The notes below the pieces were generated by a model. The model had not been told where the DNA came from and searched no databases. It saw only the letters and a list, made by a program, of their open reading frames with translations. Positions 25,867-33,322 of a stretch of DNA of 41,268 nucleotides are shown here, in pieces. The stretch comes from Myxococcales bacterium (GTDB lineage Bacteria > Myxococcota_A > UBA9160 > UBA4427), in the NCBI GenBank assembly GCA_012959865.1, contig DUCH01000066.1, forward strand, positions 1 to 41,268. The letters are read 5' to 3'. A program made the translations under genes and the position numbers. Numbering within the stretch: the stretch's first letter is position 1; every line of letters starts with the position of its first letter.

Positions 25867-26277
25867 TCACAAGTCCTCGGCGAGGACTTCCAGGAGATCG
25901 ACCTCGCTCAGCATGCCAAGAAGTCGGCCCTTTTCGCCCACCACCGGCAGACAGCCGATCTTGTGTTCCACCATCATTCTCGCCGCATCCCGGAGCGACG
26001 CCTTCGCGTCGATCACGATGGCCGGACTGGACATGACACGACTGACCTCCACGCCATTCAGGAAAGTCCGCCGATCGCTGCTCTCTGGATCGGCAAGGTG
26101 CGATGGCGACGCCCAGAGAAGATCGCGTTCAGAAACCACACCCACCAGGCGCCCCGCCTTAACCACCGGCATATGCCGCACGTGACCCAGCATCATGATA
26201 TCTTCGACCGTCAGCAACCGATCTCCGACACCGATCGCCACGATCGTGGGGTTCATGATTTCACTAATCGCCACCAT
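25867..26277 (-). CDS. CBS-pair domain protein
   Basis: Protein of 136 residues made almost entirely of two CBS motifs, the Bateman module that binds adenosine nucleotides or SAM. CBS1: IMNPTIVAIGVGDRLLTVED...HMPVVKAGRLVGVVSERDLL. CBS2: VMSSPAIVIDAKASLRDAAR...GCLPVVGEKGRLLGMLSEVDLL. No effector domain is attached, so it is a regulator or energy sensor acting on an unknown partner. The ATG 26277 has no Shine-Dalgarno, but TATGGT ends 6 nt upstream, suggesting a leaderless mRNA. The 281-bp stretch between it and usp holds no gene I can support. Confidence 0.88.
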   Translation of the reverse strand: MVAISEIMNPTIVAIGVGDRLLTVEDIMMLGHVRHMPVVKAGRLVGVVSERDLLWASPSHLADPESSDRRTFLNGVEVSRVMSSPAIVIDAKASLRDAARMMVEHKIGCLPVVGEKGRLLGMLSEVDLLEVLAEDL

Positions 26278-26283
26278 GCTTCT

Positions 26284-26313
26284 ACCATACGCGAACAAGA
26301 AGGCGTTCGTGAA
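26284..26313 (-). promoter_or_regulatory. Predicted leaderless promoter of the CBS gene
   Basis: TTCACG (26313-26308), an 18-nt spacer, TATGGT (26289-26284), then AGAAGC and the ATG. Each box matches consensus at 4 of 6. The 6-nt distance from -10 to start codon places transcription start at or next to the ATG. Confidence 0.45.
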
Positions 26314-26349
26314 GTGAAAACTTCGAAACCTGCGGGGTATTCGAACGGG

Positions 26350-26370
26350 GCGTTCCCGCAAATGGAACGC
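26350..26370. promoter_or_regulatory. Perfect 7-bp inverted repeat, divergent region
   Basis: GCGTTCC (26350-26356) and GGAACGC (26364-26370) flank a 7-nt spacer, between the CBS gene (minus) and the membrane protein gene (plus). A second small hairpin with a GAAA loop lies at 26311-26324. They may be operators; no T-run follows. Confidence 0.35.
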
Positions 26371-26429
26371 GGGCTTAAAATCAGCAGACCCGGAACTATT
26401 TCCTTGACTTTTTGGACCTGATATCCGCG

Positions 26430-27737
26430 ATGCAAACCGCACCCGAAACGAATCCGCCCCCCCCCCGCGAATCGCGCTTGCCGGTTCTGGGCTGGGGAAT
26501 GGCCCTCGGAACGATGGCCTACGCGGCAAGCATTCATCACGGCCTGGGCGGGACGGAGTTCGGACAAATCACCCATCCCTGGCAGCCCACAGGTTTCCTC
26601 AGGGAAATCGAATGGGTAGACGGGCTTCTCGAACACTGGGGTCTGGGAATTCTCATCTTTTCGGCCCCGGCGGTGGCGGCGCTCGGAATTATCGCCTTTG
26701 CGACACGCTCTTGCGTAGCCCGCACCATCGGGAGCTGCGGGCTGGCTTGCGTTGCACTGATGGCTTTCTATGGCCTTTCTCCGGCGCTTCGGATTTGGGA
26801 GTTCTTTCATTGGCGAGCTTCGGCCGTGATTCTAGCGACCGGTGTTGCACTCGGATGCACATTGACCTCCCCCCTACTTGCCCGTCGCCTTTTGAGTCTC
26901 CGCCCACGATTCCAGGTACTCCTTTACCTACCCGTCTTTTTCGCTGTCGGATCGATCATTCGCAACGCAACCGGGAGCGATGAGACCCTCTTTCTCAACT
27001 TTTCGCCCTGGCCCGCAATTCCGGTCCTTGGCCTCGAAATCGGCGCGTACGGGATAACCGGTATTTTGTTCGGGCTTGCGCTCGGACTCGCCGGAGCGGG
27101 ATTGGCAAATAGCCGGGGTTGGCTCAGGGCACTCGCGTTTGCCCTGGGCGCTCTCTTCCCCCTCCTCTGGTTCGCGTCGAGGTTTCCCCGAACCGACCTC
27201 ACTATCGGCGTCTCGATAGTTGCCCTCGGCGCGGTCTGCATGTTTGTATTTTCCTGGACCCGTGCGCGAGACAGGGGACAGGAACTCCTGCGGCGGGCCA
27301 CCTATCTCTTCCTCGGGGCCAGCATGGTGGCAGCCCCGCTTTTCTTTGGACGAGCGCTCGCCGACGGTGACTACGCGGTGACGCGCCACATCCGGGCCCA
27401 AGCTATTATCGACGCTCTAGAGGCCTTTTATCGGGACGAGTCCGCGTATCCTGAAGATCTCGAGGAACTCGTAAATGGAAACTACATGGACAGTCTGCCA
27501 AAGCCCCGAATAGGATTCGAAATCTACTACACCCTCGGCGGGCTCAAACGACCCGAGTTCGAGTATCGAAACCTCGGCCCCAGTTATGTCCTCGAGTTCT
27601 CCTCCACCGCCTGGGTCATGTGTTCTTATAATCCGCCCTGGATACTGGATGACGACGAGGATCCGGAAGATTTTTCGGACCCGGAAGATCTATTGGGTGC
27701 GTGGAACTGTCCAAATGATCGCCCTGACCTCTGGTAG
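26430..27737 (+). CDS. Multi-span membrane protein with pseudopilin-like C-terminal domain, unknown function
   Basis: I do not recognise the full protein (435 residues). About nine or ten hydrophobic segments lie between residues 20 and 325, for example LGILIFSAPAVAALGIIAFA and FQVLLYLPVFFAVGSIIR, with a WEFFHW loop. The last 110 residues are soluble: RAQAIIDALEAFYRDESAYP, EDLEELVNGNYMDSLPKP resembles the post-helix part of GspG-type pseudopilins (short helix, then YP and a xLPKP turn), but no prepilin peptidase site is present. The extreme C-terminus is acidic (DDDEDPEDFSDPEDL). Start chosen at ATG 26430; a TTG at 26412 is in frame and neither has a ribosome-binding site. The UbiB-like gene follows after 15 bp. 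Confidence 0.7.
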   Translation: MQTAPETNPPPPRESRLPVLGWGMALGTMAYAASIHHGLGGTEFGQITHPWQPTGFLREIEWVDGLLEHWGLGILIFSAPAVAALGIIAFATRSCVARTIGSCGLACVALMAFYGLSPALRIWEFFHWRASAVILATGVALGCTLTSPLLARRLLSLRPRFQVLLYLPVFFAVGSIIRNATGSDETLFLNFSPWPAIPVLGLEIGAYGITGILFGLALGLAGAGLANSRGWLRALAFALGALFPLLWFASRFPRTDLTIGVSIVALGAVCMFVFSWTRARDRGQELLRRATYLFLGASMVAAPLFFGRALADGDYAVTRHIRAQAIIDALEAFYRDESAYPEDLEELVNGNYMDSLPKPRIGFEIYYTLGGLKRPEFEYRNLGPSYVLEFSSTAWVMCSYNPPWILDDDEDPEDFSDPEDLLGAWNCPNDRPDLW

Positions 27738-27752
27738 CTTGATTGGCCTGTG

Positions 27753-29117
27753 ATGGCGATGGCAACGACAAGAATCCGACTCCTCGGACAGCGGATGTAC
27801 CGTGCCCGGCGCGTTGCGTCGACCTTCGGCCGAATCTATCTGCAGATCAAGGCCAATCAATTCATGGCCCGGCACACCGACGAGTTCGAGATGCGGCTCC
27901 GTTGGGCGCGATTCAATCGACGCTCGGCCGAATCCATTTTTGAAGCGGCCGTCGAACTTCGAGGTCTGATCCTCAAAGCCTGCCAATTCGTCGGCTCCCG
28001 GACAGACGTTCTTCCTCCTGAATACTGCGAGGTTCTTTCACAGCTTCAGGATCGGGTGCCCCCCCGGCCCTTCTCTGAAATTCGCACCGTGGTCGAACGA
28101 GAACTAGGTATGCCCCTGGATCAAGCTTTTTCGGATTTTTCCGAAAAAAGCGTTGCTTCGGCTTCTCTTGCCCAAGTCCACCAAGCTCATCTGCCCGACG
28201 GCCGCCGGGTTGCAGTCAAAGTTCAATACCCGGAGATCCCCGAGCTTGTCCGATCGGACCTCTCCAATCTCAACGCGCTCTTTCAAGCCGTTGGACTGGT
28301 CGAACGAAATTTCGACCTGATCCCACTGATCGACGAATTGACCGAACATTTGCCCCGCGAGCTTGACTTTTGCAACGAAGCTCGAAATTCTGAACGTGTC
28401 GCGAAGTTCTTCGAGAACAGGGACGATCTCTTCATCCCCGCGATTCACTGGGAACTCACGACCACACGACTCCTTGTCAGTGAATTCGTCGACGGCATCA
28501 AAATCAATGACACCCGGGGACTTGAGGCGGCGGGAATCAGCTGCGCGGCGGTGATGCAATCGCTCATCGAGGCGTACTGCGAACAAATTCTGGTCCACGG
28601 TTTTTTTCACGCCGACCCGCACCCCGGAAACCTCATGGTTTTGCCCCCGACGGCAGAAGACGAGCCCCCTACAGTCGTTTTTCTCGACTTCGGTCTGGCC
28701 AAAAGACTCCCTCCGGCGTTTCGACAGAGCGCAGTCGAATTTGCAGCTGCGCTTCTCCAAGGAAATTCTCGGGCCATGGGTAGTGCATTGATCGATCTCG
28801 GCTTCGAAACCCGCGAAGACTCTCCGGAAGCGCTCCAACTCATTGCAGAGATCCTCCTGAACGCGGCAAAGCGGCTCCGCAATCAAGCCCATTTGGATCC
28901 GGACGTAATTCGTGAGGCCGGCGAAAACCTGGCTCGCGTGATCCGCGAAAATCCAATCATCCGCATTCCTAGCCATATTGTTCTGTTGGGTCGGGTATTC
29001 GGTCTACTCTCCGGGGTGGGAAACACCTTGGGGGTTCAACTTGACATGCTTCAGACCATCCTCCCGTACGCGGCGGGTGTCTCACCGAGTTCATCGACTG
29101 AAAAGGGGGGGGCATGA
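27753..29117 (+). CDS. ABC1/UbiB (ADCK) atypical kinase-like protein
   Basis: Atypical protein-kinase-like ATPase of 454 residues; relatives support ubiquinone or other isoprenoid-lipid pathways at the membrane. The ABC1 region shows the normally KxGQ motif as KACQ (K75-Q78), then SRTDVLPPEYCEVLSQLQDR, the Ala-rich loop SVASASLAQVH, VAVKVQYP with the ATP Lys K156, ELDFCNEARNSER, the catalytic loop HADPHPGNL (286-294) and DFGLA (312-316). No C-terminal transmembrane pair like that of UbiB is evident. The start is ATG 27753; a GTG directly precedes it. It ends in a 4-bp ATGA overlap with the LLM gene, indicating coupling. Menaquinone genes in this genome make a quinone link conceivable, but unproved. 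Confidence 0.9.
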   Translation: MAMATTRIRLLGQRMYRARRVASTFGRIYLQIKANQFMARHTDEFEMRLRWARFNRRSAESIFEAAVELRGLILKACQFVGSRTDVLPPEYCEVLSQLQDRVPPRPFSEIRTVVERELGMPLDQAFSDFSEKSVASASLAQVHQAHLPDGRRVAVKVQYPEIPELVRSDLSNLNALFQAVGLVERNFDLIPLIDELTEHLPRELDFCNEARNSERVAKFFENRDDLFIPAIHWELTTTRLLVSEFVDGIKINDTRGLEAAGISCAAVMQSLIEAYCEQILVHGFFHADPHPGNLMVLPPTAEDEPPTVVFLDFGLAKRLPPAFRQSAVEFAAALLQGNSRAMGSALIDLGFETREDSPEALQLIAEILLNAAKRLRNQAHLDPDVIREAGENLARVIRENPIIRIPSHIVLLGRVFGLLSGVGNTLGVQLDMLQTILPYAAGVSPSSSTEKGGA

Positions 29118-30166
29118 ATTCGTCGGGTGAGGTACCTGGGTCGAACCGCGAAAGTGCTCGAAGGCACTGGGCGATCGACGGCGTCGTTCTCGGGATTTCT
29201 GTCGGCGGATCTTCGAATGCCCGAGAATGGAATCGAGCAAGAGAGTGGGTTCAACGCGCCGATATTGCCGGGCTTCATTCGGTTTGGATGCCCGAAATGC
29301 ACTTCTCTCCCGGAGGAAATACCTCGCCCCTTCTCTGCCTTTCAGCTCTCGCGGCATGCACTCAGAGGATTCGTCTGGCAACAACCTCCCTGCTCATCCC
29401 GATCCACAATCCGCTTCGGGTGGCTGAGGAAATCGCGTCCCTGGATCGCCTCTCCCACGGGCGAGTTCTCATCGGGTTGGGTCGGGGATTCCGGGCTCCC
29501 CTTTTCTCGGCCTTCGGCATTGACCCCTCAACCAAACGCAAGCGCTTCGACGCCGCCCTCGATTTAATTCTCGCGGCTTGGCGAGGAGAAGCCGTCACCT
29601 TGAACGGCACCTTTTTCGAGAGCAGAAACTATCCTGCCGCGATTCAACCCCCCTCTCCATACCAAAATCCGCATCCTCCCCTAGCGGTCGCCGCATTTGG
29701 ACGCATGGGGCTTGCACAAGCGGCGCGGCGCGGACTGCCCTACTTGGCATCTCCTATCGAAACTTACGACCAAATCCGAGAGAACTTGATTTACCATCGC
29801 GAAGGCATCGGTGATATGGCGTGCACCGGGCGGTGGATTACTCCCGTGATGCGAACCGTATTCATCTCGAACAAGCCTTCTATTTGTCAACGCGTATTGG
29901 ACGGGCTCGCAGAAGAGGGGCGGCGAAGCGCACCCGCCGCCAGCCCCAAACTACCAGCGGCACTGGCCCGAGCGGTAGCAGCCCCCGCGCATGAGCGCGT
30001 GATCGTCGGCGGTCCCGATGAAGTGAAAGAACGCCTGAACGAGTACAAGAAGAATCTCGGTATGAACCTGCTCGTGGTACGACCCCAAGTTCCAGGGGCC
30101 AACGAGAGCCAGCGCAGAGACTCCTTCGATCTTCTGGTCGGCGAAGTTCTCCCCGCTTTGAATTGA
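29114..30166 (+). CDS. LLM-class flavin/F420-dependent oxidoreductase
   Basis: Second luciferase-like TIM-barrel oxidoreductase in the window, 350 residues. VLGISVGGSSNAREW near residue 25 opens the barrel; then HSVWMPEMHFSPGGNTSPLL, RIRLATTSLLIPIHNPLRVA, SHGRVLIGLGRGFRAPLFSA and PPLAVAAFGRMGLAQAARRG are family blocks. A late insertion rich in Ala/Pro (residues 265-295) precedes the final barrel strand (NLLVVRPQVPG). It is more distant from bacterial luciferase than from F420-type alkanal or limonene-type monooxygenases. The ATG overlaps the UbiB-like stop by 4 bp, so the two are very likely co-translated and functionally linked. Substrate unknown. Confidence 0.87.
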   Translation: MNSSGEVPGSNRESARRHWAIDGVVLGISVGGSSNAREWNRAREWVQRADIAGLHSVWMPEMHFSPGGNTSPLLCLSALAACTQRIRLATTSLLIPIHNPLRVAEEIASLDRLSHGRVLIGLGRGFRAPLFSAFGIDPSTKRKRFDAALDLILAAWRGEAVTLNGTFFESRNYPAAIQPPSPYQNPHPPLAVAAFGRMGLAQAARRGLPYLASPIETYDQIRENLIYHREGIGDMACTGRWITPVMRTVFISNKPSICQRVLDGLAEEGRRSAPAASPKLPAALARAVAAPAHERVIVGGPDEVKERLNEYKKNLGMNLLVVRPQVPGANESQRRDSFDLLVGEVLPALN

Positions 30167-30506
30167 AGTCAGGCCCTACCAAGGACAGGTGGGTCGCTCA
30201 GCAGCTTGGCTGCATCGCATGGCTGCGGCAGCGAGGTCTTGCGTTGACGCGGCGGCGAGTTTGGGTAGAATGCGCAGCCTTCCGGCATCCGATAACTCGG
30301 GGCCTACGAGCCGGCTTGGTTGAATATCCGGACCGCCGAGCCCCTCACAGATAATCGGTACAAACGATCAATCTGTGGCAGACCCCGACAGTGGATGGCC
30401 TGATCGCCTGCCGGACATCAACCCAATCCGAATATCCGCAGAACGCTCAACGTCTTTCTCTTCAACTCAATGACGTACCCGCAGAACTTTTAAACTCGAG
30501 GATACA
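30167..30506. other. Intergenic leader region upstream of the WS/DGAT gene
   Basis: A stretch of 340 bp with no supported gene. It contains a good sigma-70-like promoter at 30244-30271 and about 230 nt of potential 5' leader. The 9-mer GAATATCCG occurs twice within it. I see no recognisable riboswitch, tRNA or protein-coding frame. Confidence 0.55.
30244..30271 (+). promoter_or_regulatory. Predicted promoter for the WS/DGAT gene
   Basis: TTGACG (30244-30249), a 16-nt spacer and TAGAAT (30266-30271). The boxes match 5 of 6 and 4 of 6 consensus positions. It would place the start site near 30278 with a long untranslated leader. Confidence 0.5.
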
Positions 30507-32051
30507 ATGCCCAAGACCTACTCGGATCGACTTTCCGCCCAGGACAATTCCTTTCTCCTAATGGAAACTCCGAATTGCCACATGCACGTCTCATCGACCC
30601 TGATCTATGAAGCTGCGGCACTCCGAGGCTCAGACGGGGGAATCGACTTTTCTCGAATCAAGCTGGCAACCGAAAGTTACTTGCACCTGATTCCCCGCTA
30701 TCGCCAGAAGCTTCACTTTATTCCCCTTGAGAATCACGCCGTCTGGGTGGACGACAGACATTTCAGTCTGGACTACCACATTCGACACACGGCGCTCCCC
30801 AAGCCGGGAACCGAAGCACAACTTAAGAAGCTCTCGGCTCGCATCATGGCCCAGCCCCTCGATCGAACTCGACCGCTTTGGGAGACTTGGATTGTCGAAG
30901 GACTCGAGAACGATCGCTTCGCAGTCATCACCAAGATTCATCACTGCATGATCGATGGCTCTTCCGGCGTTGATATCGCGCAGATCATGATGTCCACAGA
31001 CCCGAATGCACCGATTCCCGAAGCACCGATTTTCGCTCCGCGACCAGCACCGGCCAATACCCAGCTCTTGCGCGAGGAAGTCTGGCGGCGCACAAGTCTT
31101 CCGCTTCAAATTCTCAAGGGGATCAATGCCTTCGTCACGGAGACCGAGGATCTTGCTACCGAAGTCACGGCAAGAGCCAAAATATTGTGGGAAACCCTGG
31201 GCCAGGGTCTCAAGGCCAGTGCCACTCCGATGAATGGTCCGCCCAGTCCTCATCGAAAATTTGATTGGCATGAAATGCCCCTCGCCGATATCAAGGCCAT
31301 CCGAAAAGGACTCGACTGCTCGGTCAATGACGCCGTTCTGACCATAGTGACAGGCGCGGTCCGAGAATTTCTCAAAATGCGCGGGGCAAGCCCCGAGGAT
31401 CTTGAATTCAAGATCTCGACGCCAGTCAGTACCCGCAAGGAGAAGGACAAAGGCCGGCTCGGAAACCGAGTGTCTTCGTGGATCATCAGCCTTCCCATCG
31501 ACGAGGACGACCCCAAGCGGCAACTTGAGAAAATTCACGCCACCACTCAGGGTCTGAAACAAACAAACCAGGCCCTCGGCGTTGAGATGATCATGAAGGT
31601 GGCCGAAGTTGCGCCCGCGAGCCTCTTGTCCCTGGGTGCGCAGTCCGTCAGCGGCCCCATCAACTCCATCGTCACCAACGTTCCCGGACCGCAGGTTCCC
31701 CTCTACCTCCAGGGCGCCAAGCTGCTGTCTCTCTTTCCACAGGTTCCGCTACTGGGCGAGATGGGGCTGGGCATCGCACTGATGAGTTACGACGGAAAGA
31801 TCTGCTGGGGCTTCAACGCCAATCCCGACGTAATTCCGGATCTGGGTGCCTTCGTATCCTTCATACGAAGCGCTATCGATCGCGTGGCCGCAACGGCGGG
31901 GGTCACTGTCTCTACCAGTGCCACAAACATTGCCGCAACGAAAAAAACGGCGCGCCCCAGGAAAGAAAAGCTGGACTCCCAGGACAAGGGAATTGATGTC
32001 GGCGAAACAGTGCTCCCGGGCGGAGACCGCGTTGAGCCGACAAGCGCCTGA
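30507..32051 (+). CDS. WS/DGAT family acyltransferase
   Basis: Bifunctional wax-ester synthase / diacylglycerol acyltransferase-type enzyme of 514 residues, using acyl-CoA to make neutral storage lipids; membrane-associated in known members. The catalytic motif HHxxxDG is HHCMIDG at 145-151. Nearby are PLWETWIVEGL, NRVSSWIISLPID (the ND-type domain region), SIVTNVPGPQVPLYLQG and a C-terminal ALMSYDGKICWGFNANPD. The last 50 residues are hydrophilic and variable (KKTARPRKEK). The start is ATG 30507, with GAGGA 5 nt upstream. It stands alone between its own promoter and a bidirectional terminator. Whether it makes wax esters or triacylglycerol cannot be told from sequence. Confidence 0.92.
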   Translation: MPKTYSDRLSAQDNSFLLMETPNCHMHVSSTLIYEAAALRGSDGGIDFSRIKLATESYLHLIPRYRQKLHFIPLENHAVWVDDRHFSLDYHIRHTALPKPGTEAQLKKLSARIMAQPLDRTRPLWETWIVEGLENDRFAVITKIHHCMIDGSSGVDIAQIMMSTDPNAPIPEAPIFAPRPAPANTQLLREEVWRRTSLPLQILKGINAFVTETEDLATEVTARAKILWETLGQGLKASATPMNGPPSPHRKFDWHEMPLADIKAIRKGLDCSVNDAVLTIVTGAVREFLKMRGASPEDLEFKISTPVSTRKEKDKGRLGNRVSSWIISLPIDEDDPKRQLEKIHATTQGLKQTNQALGVEMIMKVAEVAPASLLSLGAQSVSGPINSIVTNVPGPQVPLYLQGAKLLSLFPQVPLLGEMGLGIALMSYDGKICWGFNANPDVIPDLGAFVSFIRSAIDRVAATAGVTVSTSATNIAATKKTARPRKEKLDSQDKGIDVGETVLPGGDRVEPTSA

Positions 32052-32070
32052 CTAAGCGACGGATAAGTGG

Positions 32071-32125
32071 GCCGTCGCCAGAAAAATGGTGGCGGCTCGC
32101 GTCGCCCCGAGCCGCGTTGAATTTT
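32071..32125. terminator. Bidirectional terminator with two mutually exclusive hairpins
   Basis: Between convergent genes. Hairpin A pairs 32071-32080 with 32087-32096 (10 bp with two G-T wobbles, loop GAAAAA). Hairpin B pairs 32092-32099 with 32108-32115 (8 bp, perfect) and is followed by TTGAATTTT on the plus strand. They share 32092-32096, so only one can form at a time. On the minus strand hairpin B is followed by a TTTTT (32086-32082). Confidence 0.5.
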
Positions 32126-32133
32126 CCGCCTGA

Positions 32134-32316
32134 CTATTCTCTATTCTCGTTTTGCGTAAATGTGAGAAAAGCCATAGCGGGCCGCTTTGAGGCGTCGCGC
32201 ATCGCGAATTGCATCGTGTCAAAGGACCAGCCTGCGGCAGTCCATTCGTTCAAAGCCTCTTCGATCTCTTCCTCACCAACAGTACTCAGTTCGACGACCT
32301 TGTAGACGATTCCCAC
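32134..32316 (-). CDS. Small DUF4177-like protein at the end of the heme operon
   Basis: Protein of 60 residues with the pattern of short DUF4177 proteins: YKVVELSTVGEEEIEEALNE, then WTAAGWSFDTMQF and a final beta-strand AMAFLTFTQN. One predicted alpha/beta unit; no catalytic residues. It starts at GTG 32316, 31 bp after the hemB stop with a G-rich stretch (GGGGG) about 5 nt upstream, so it is probably cotranscribed with the heme genes. Function unknown. A short gene in this position could easily be missed; its protein-like pattern and stop before the terminator support it. Confidence 0.7.
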   Translation of the reverse strand: MGIVYKVVELSTVGEEEIEEALNEWTAAGWSFDTMQFAMRDASKRPAMAFLTFTQNENRE

Positions 32317-32347
32317 GCTACCCCCATGGCCAGAGTGTCAATTCCCC

Positions 32348-33322
32348 TCAGCTTTCCAAGCGAGCGGCCAGATCCGCCGCCGCATACGTGAGGATGATGT
32401 CGGCACCGGCTCGCTTGATCGAAAGCATCGCTTCAAACATCGCTCGCTCCCCGTCAATCCAGCCCCTTTCCGCTGCCGCTTGAATCATCGAGTACTCACC
32501 GGACACCTGATAGGCAGCGATCGGAACATCAAACATGCGCCGAGCGTCTGCCACAATGTCGAGATACGCGAGTGCTGGTTTGACCATCAAGATATCTGCA
32601 CCCTCTTCAAAGTCTGCCCGCAATTCTCGTATCGCCTCCCGACGATTCGACGGATCCATCTGATAACCGCGGCGATCTCCAAATTGCGGTGTGCTTTCGG
32701 CTGCATCCCGAAAGGGGCCATAGAAAGCGCTTGCATACTTCGCCGCGTATGAGAGGATCGGCAGGCTCTCGAAACCGTGTTCGTCTAGAGTCGCTCGAAT
32801 GGCAGCCACCCTCCCATCCATCATATCCGACGGCGCCACCATATCGGCACCCTCCCTCGCATGCGATAGAGCCGTCAACGCCAAGCGCTCCAGTGAGGGA
32901 TCGTTGAGTACCTCTTCGTTCTCCACGAGACCACAATGGCCATGGTCCGTATATTCGCAGAGACAGACATCGGTGATTACACAGAGGTCGCTGACTCCGT
33001 TTTTTATGGCCGACACCGCTCGCTGAACGATGCCGTCGACTTGATCGGCGCCGCTCCCCCGGGCGTCCTTGTCGCTGGGGATGCCGAAGAGCATGACACC
33101 CGGAACTCCTAGATCTGCGACTCGCTTCGCCTCGTCCACGACCTGATCGACCGAGAAACGGCACACTCCCGGCATCGAAAGGATGGGCTCGCGGATCCCG
33201 CTGCCCTCGACTACGAAAACAGGAAGCAAGAGGTCGTCTCGTGAGAGCTTCGTCTCGGCAACCATTCGACGCAACTCTTTGCTCCCCCGCAGCCGTCGCA
33301 ACCGATCTCGCGGAAAACTCAT
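32348..33322 (-). CDS. hemB: Delta-aminolevulinic acid dehydratase (porphobilinogen synthase)
   Basis: Condenses two 5-aminolevulinates to porphobilinogen in heme synthesis; 324 residues, the typical size. The active-site lysines are K195 in [13 protein letters not shown] and K248 in [11 protein letters not shown]. The zinc-site cysteines C120, C122 and C130 in [15 protein letters not shown] identify the zinc-dependent class. [13 protein letters not shown] and [14 protein letters not shown] are further signatures. The start is ATG 33322, preceded by AAGGAGGA and overlapping the cobA/hemD stop by 4 bp. The open frame to 33499 overlaps hemD in another phase and is not real. Confidence 0.96.
   Translation of the reverse strand: MSFPRDRLRRLRGSKELRRMVAETKLSRDDLLLPVFVVEGSGIREPILSMPGVCRFSVDQVVDEAKRVADLGVPGVMLFGIPSDKDARGSGADQVDGIVQRAVSAIKNGVSDLCVITDVCLCEYTDHGHCGLVENEEVLNDPSLERLALTALSHAREGADMVAPSDMMDGRVAAIRATLDEHGFESLPILSYAAKYASAFYGPFRDAAESTPQFGDRRGYQMDPSNRREAIRELRADFEEGADILMVKPALAYLDIVADARRMFDVPIAAYQVSGEYSMIQAAAERGWIDGERAMFEAMLSIKRAGADIILTYAAADLAARLES

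Noticed and set aside
27695-27760. A separate promoter for the UbiB-like gene (TAGCTT before GTG 27750)
   Set aside because: The TAGCTT is the stop codon region of the membrane gene, spacing to the start is 9-12 nt and no -35 is present, so cotranscription is the simpler reading.
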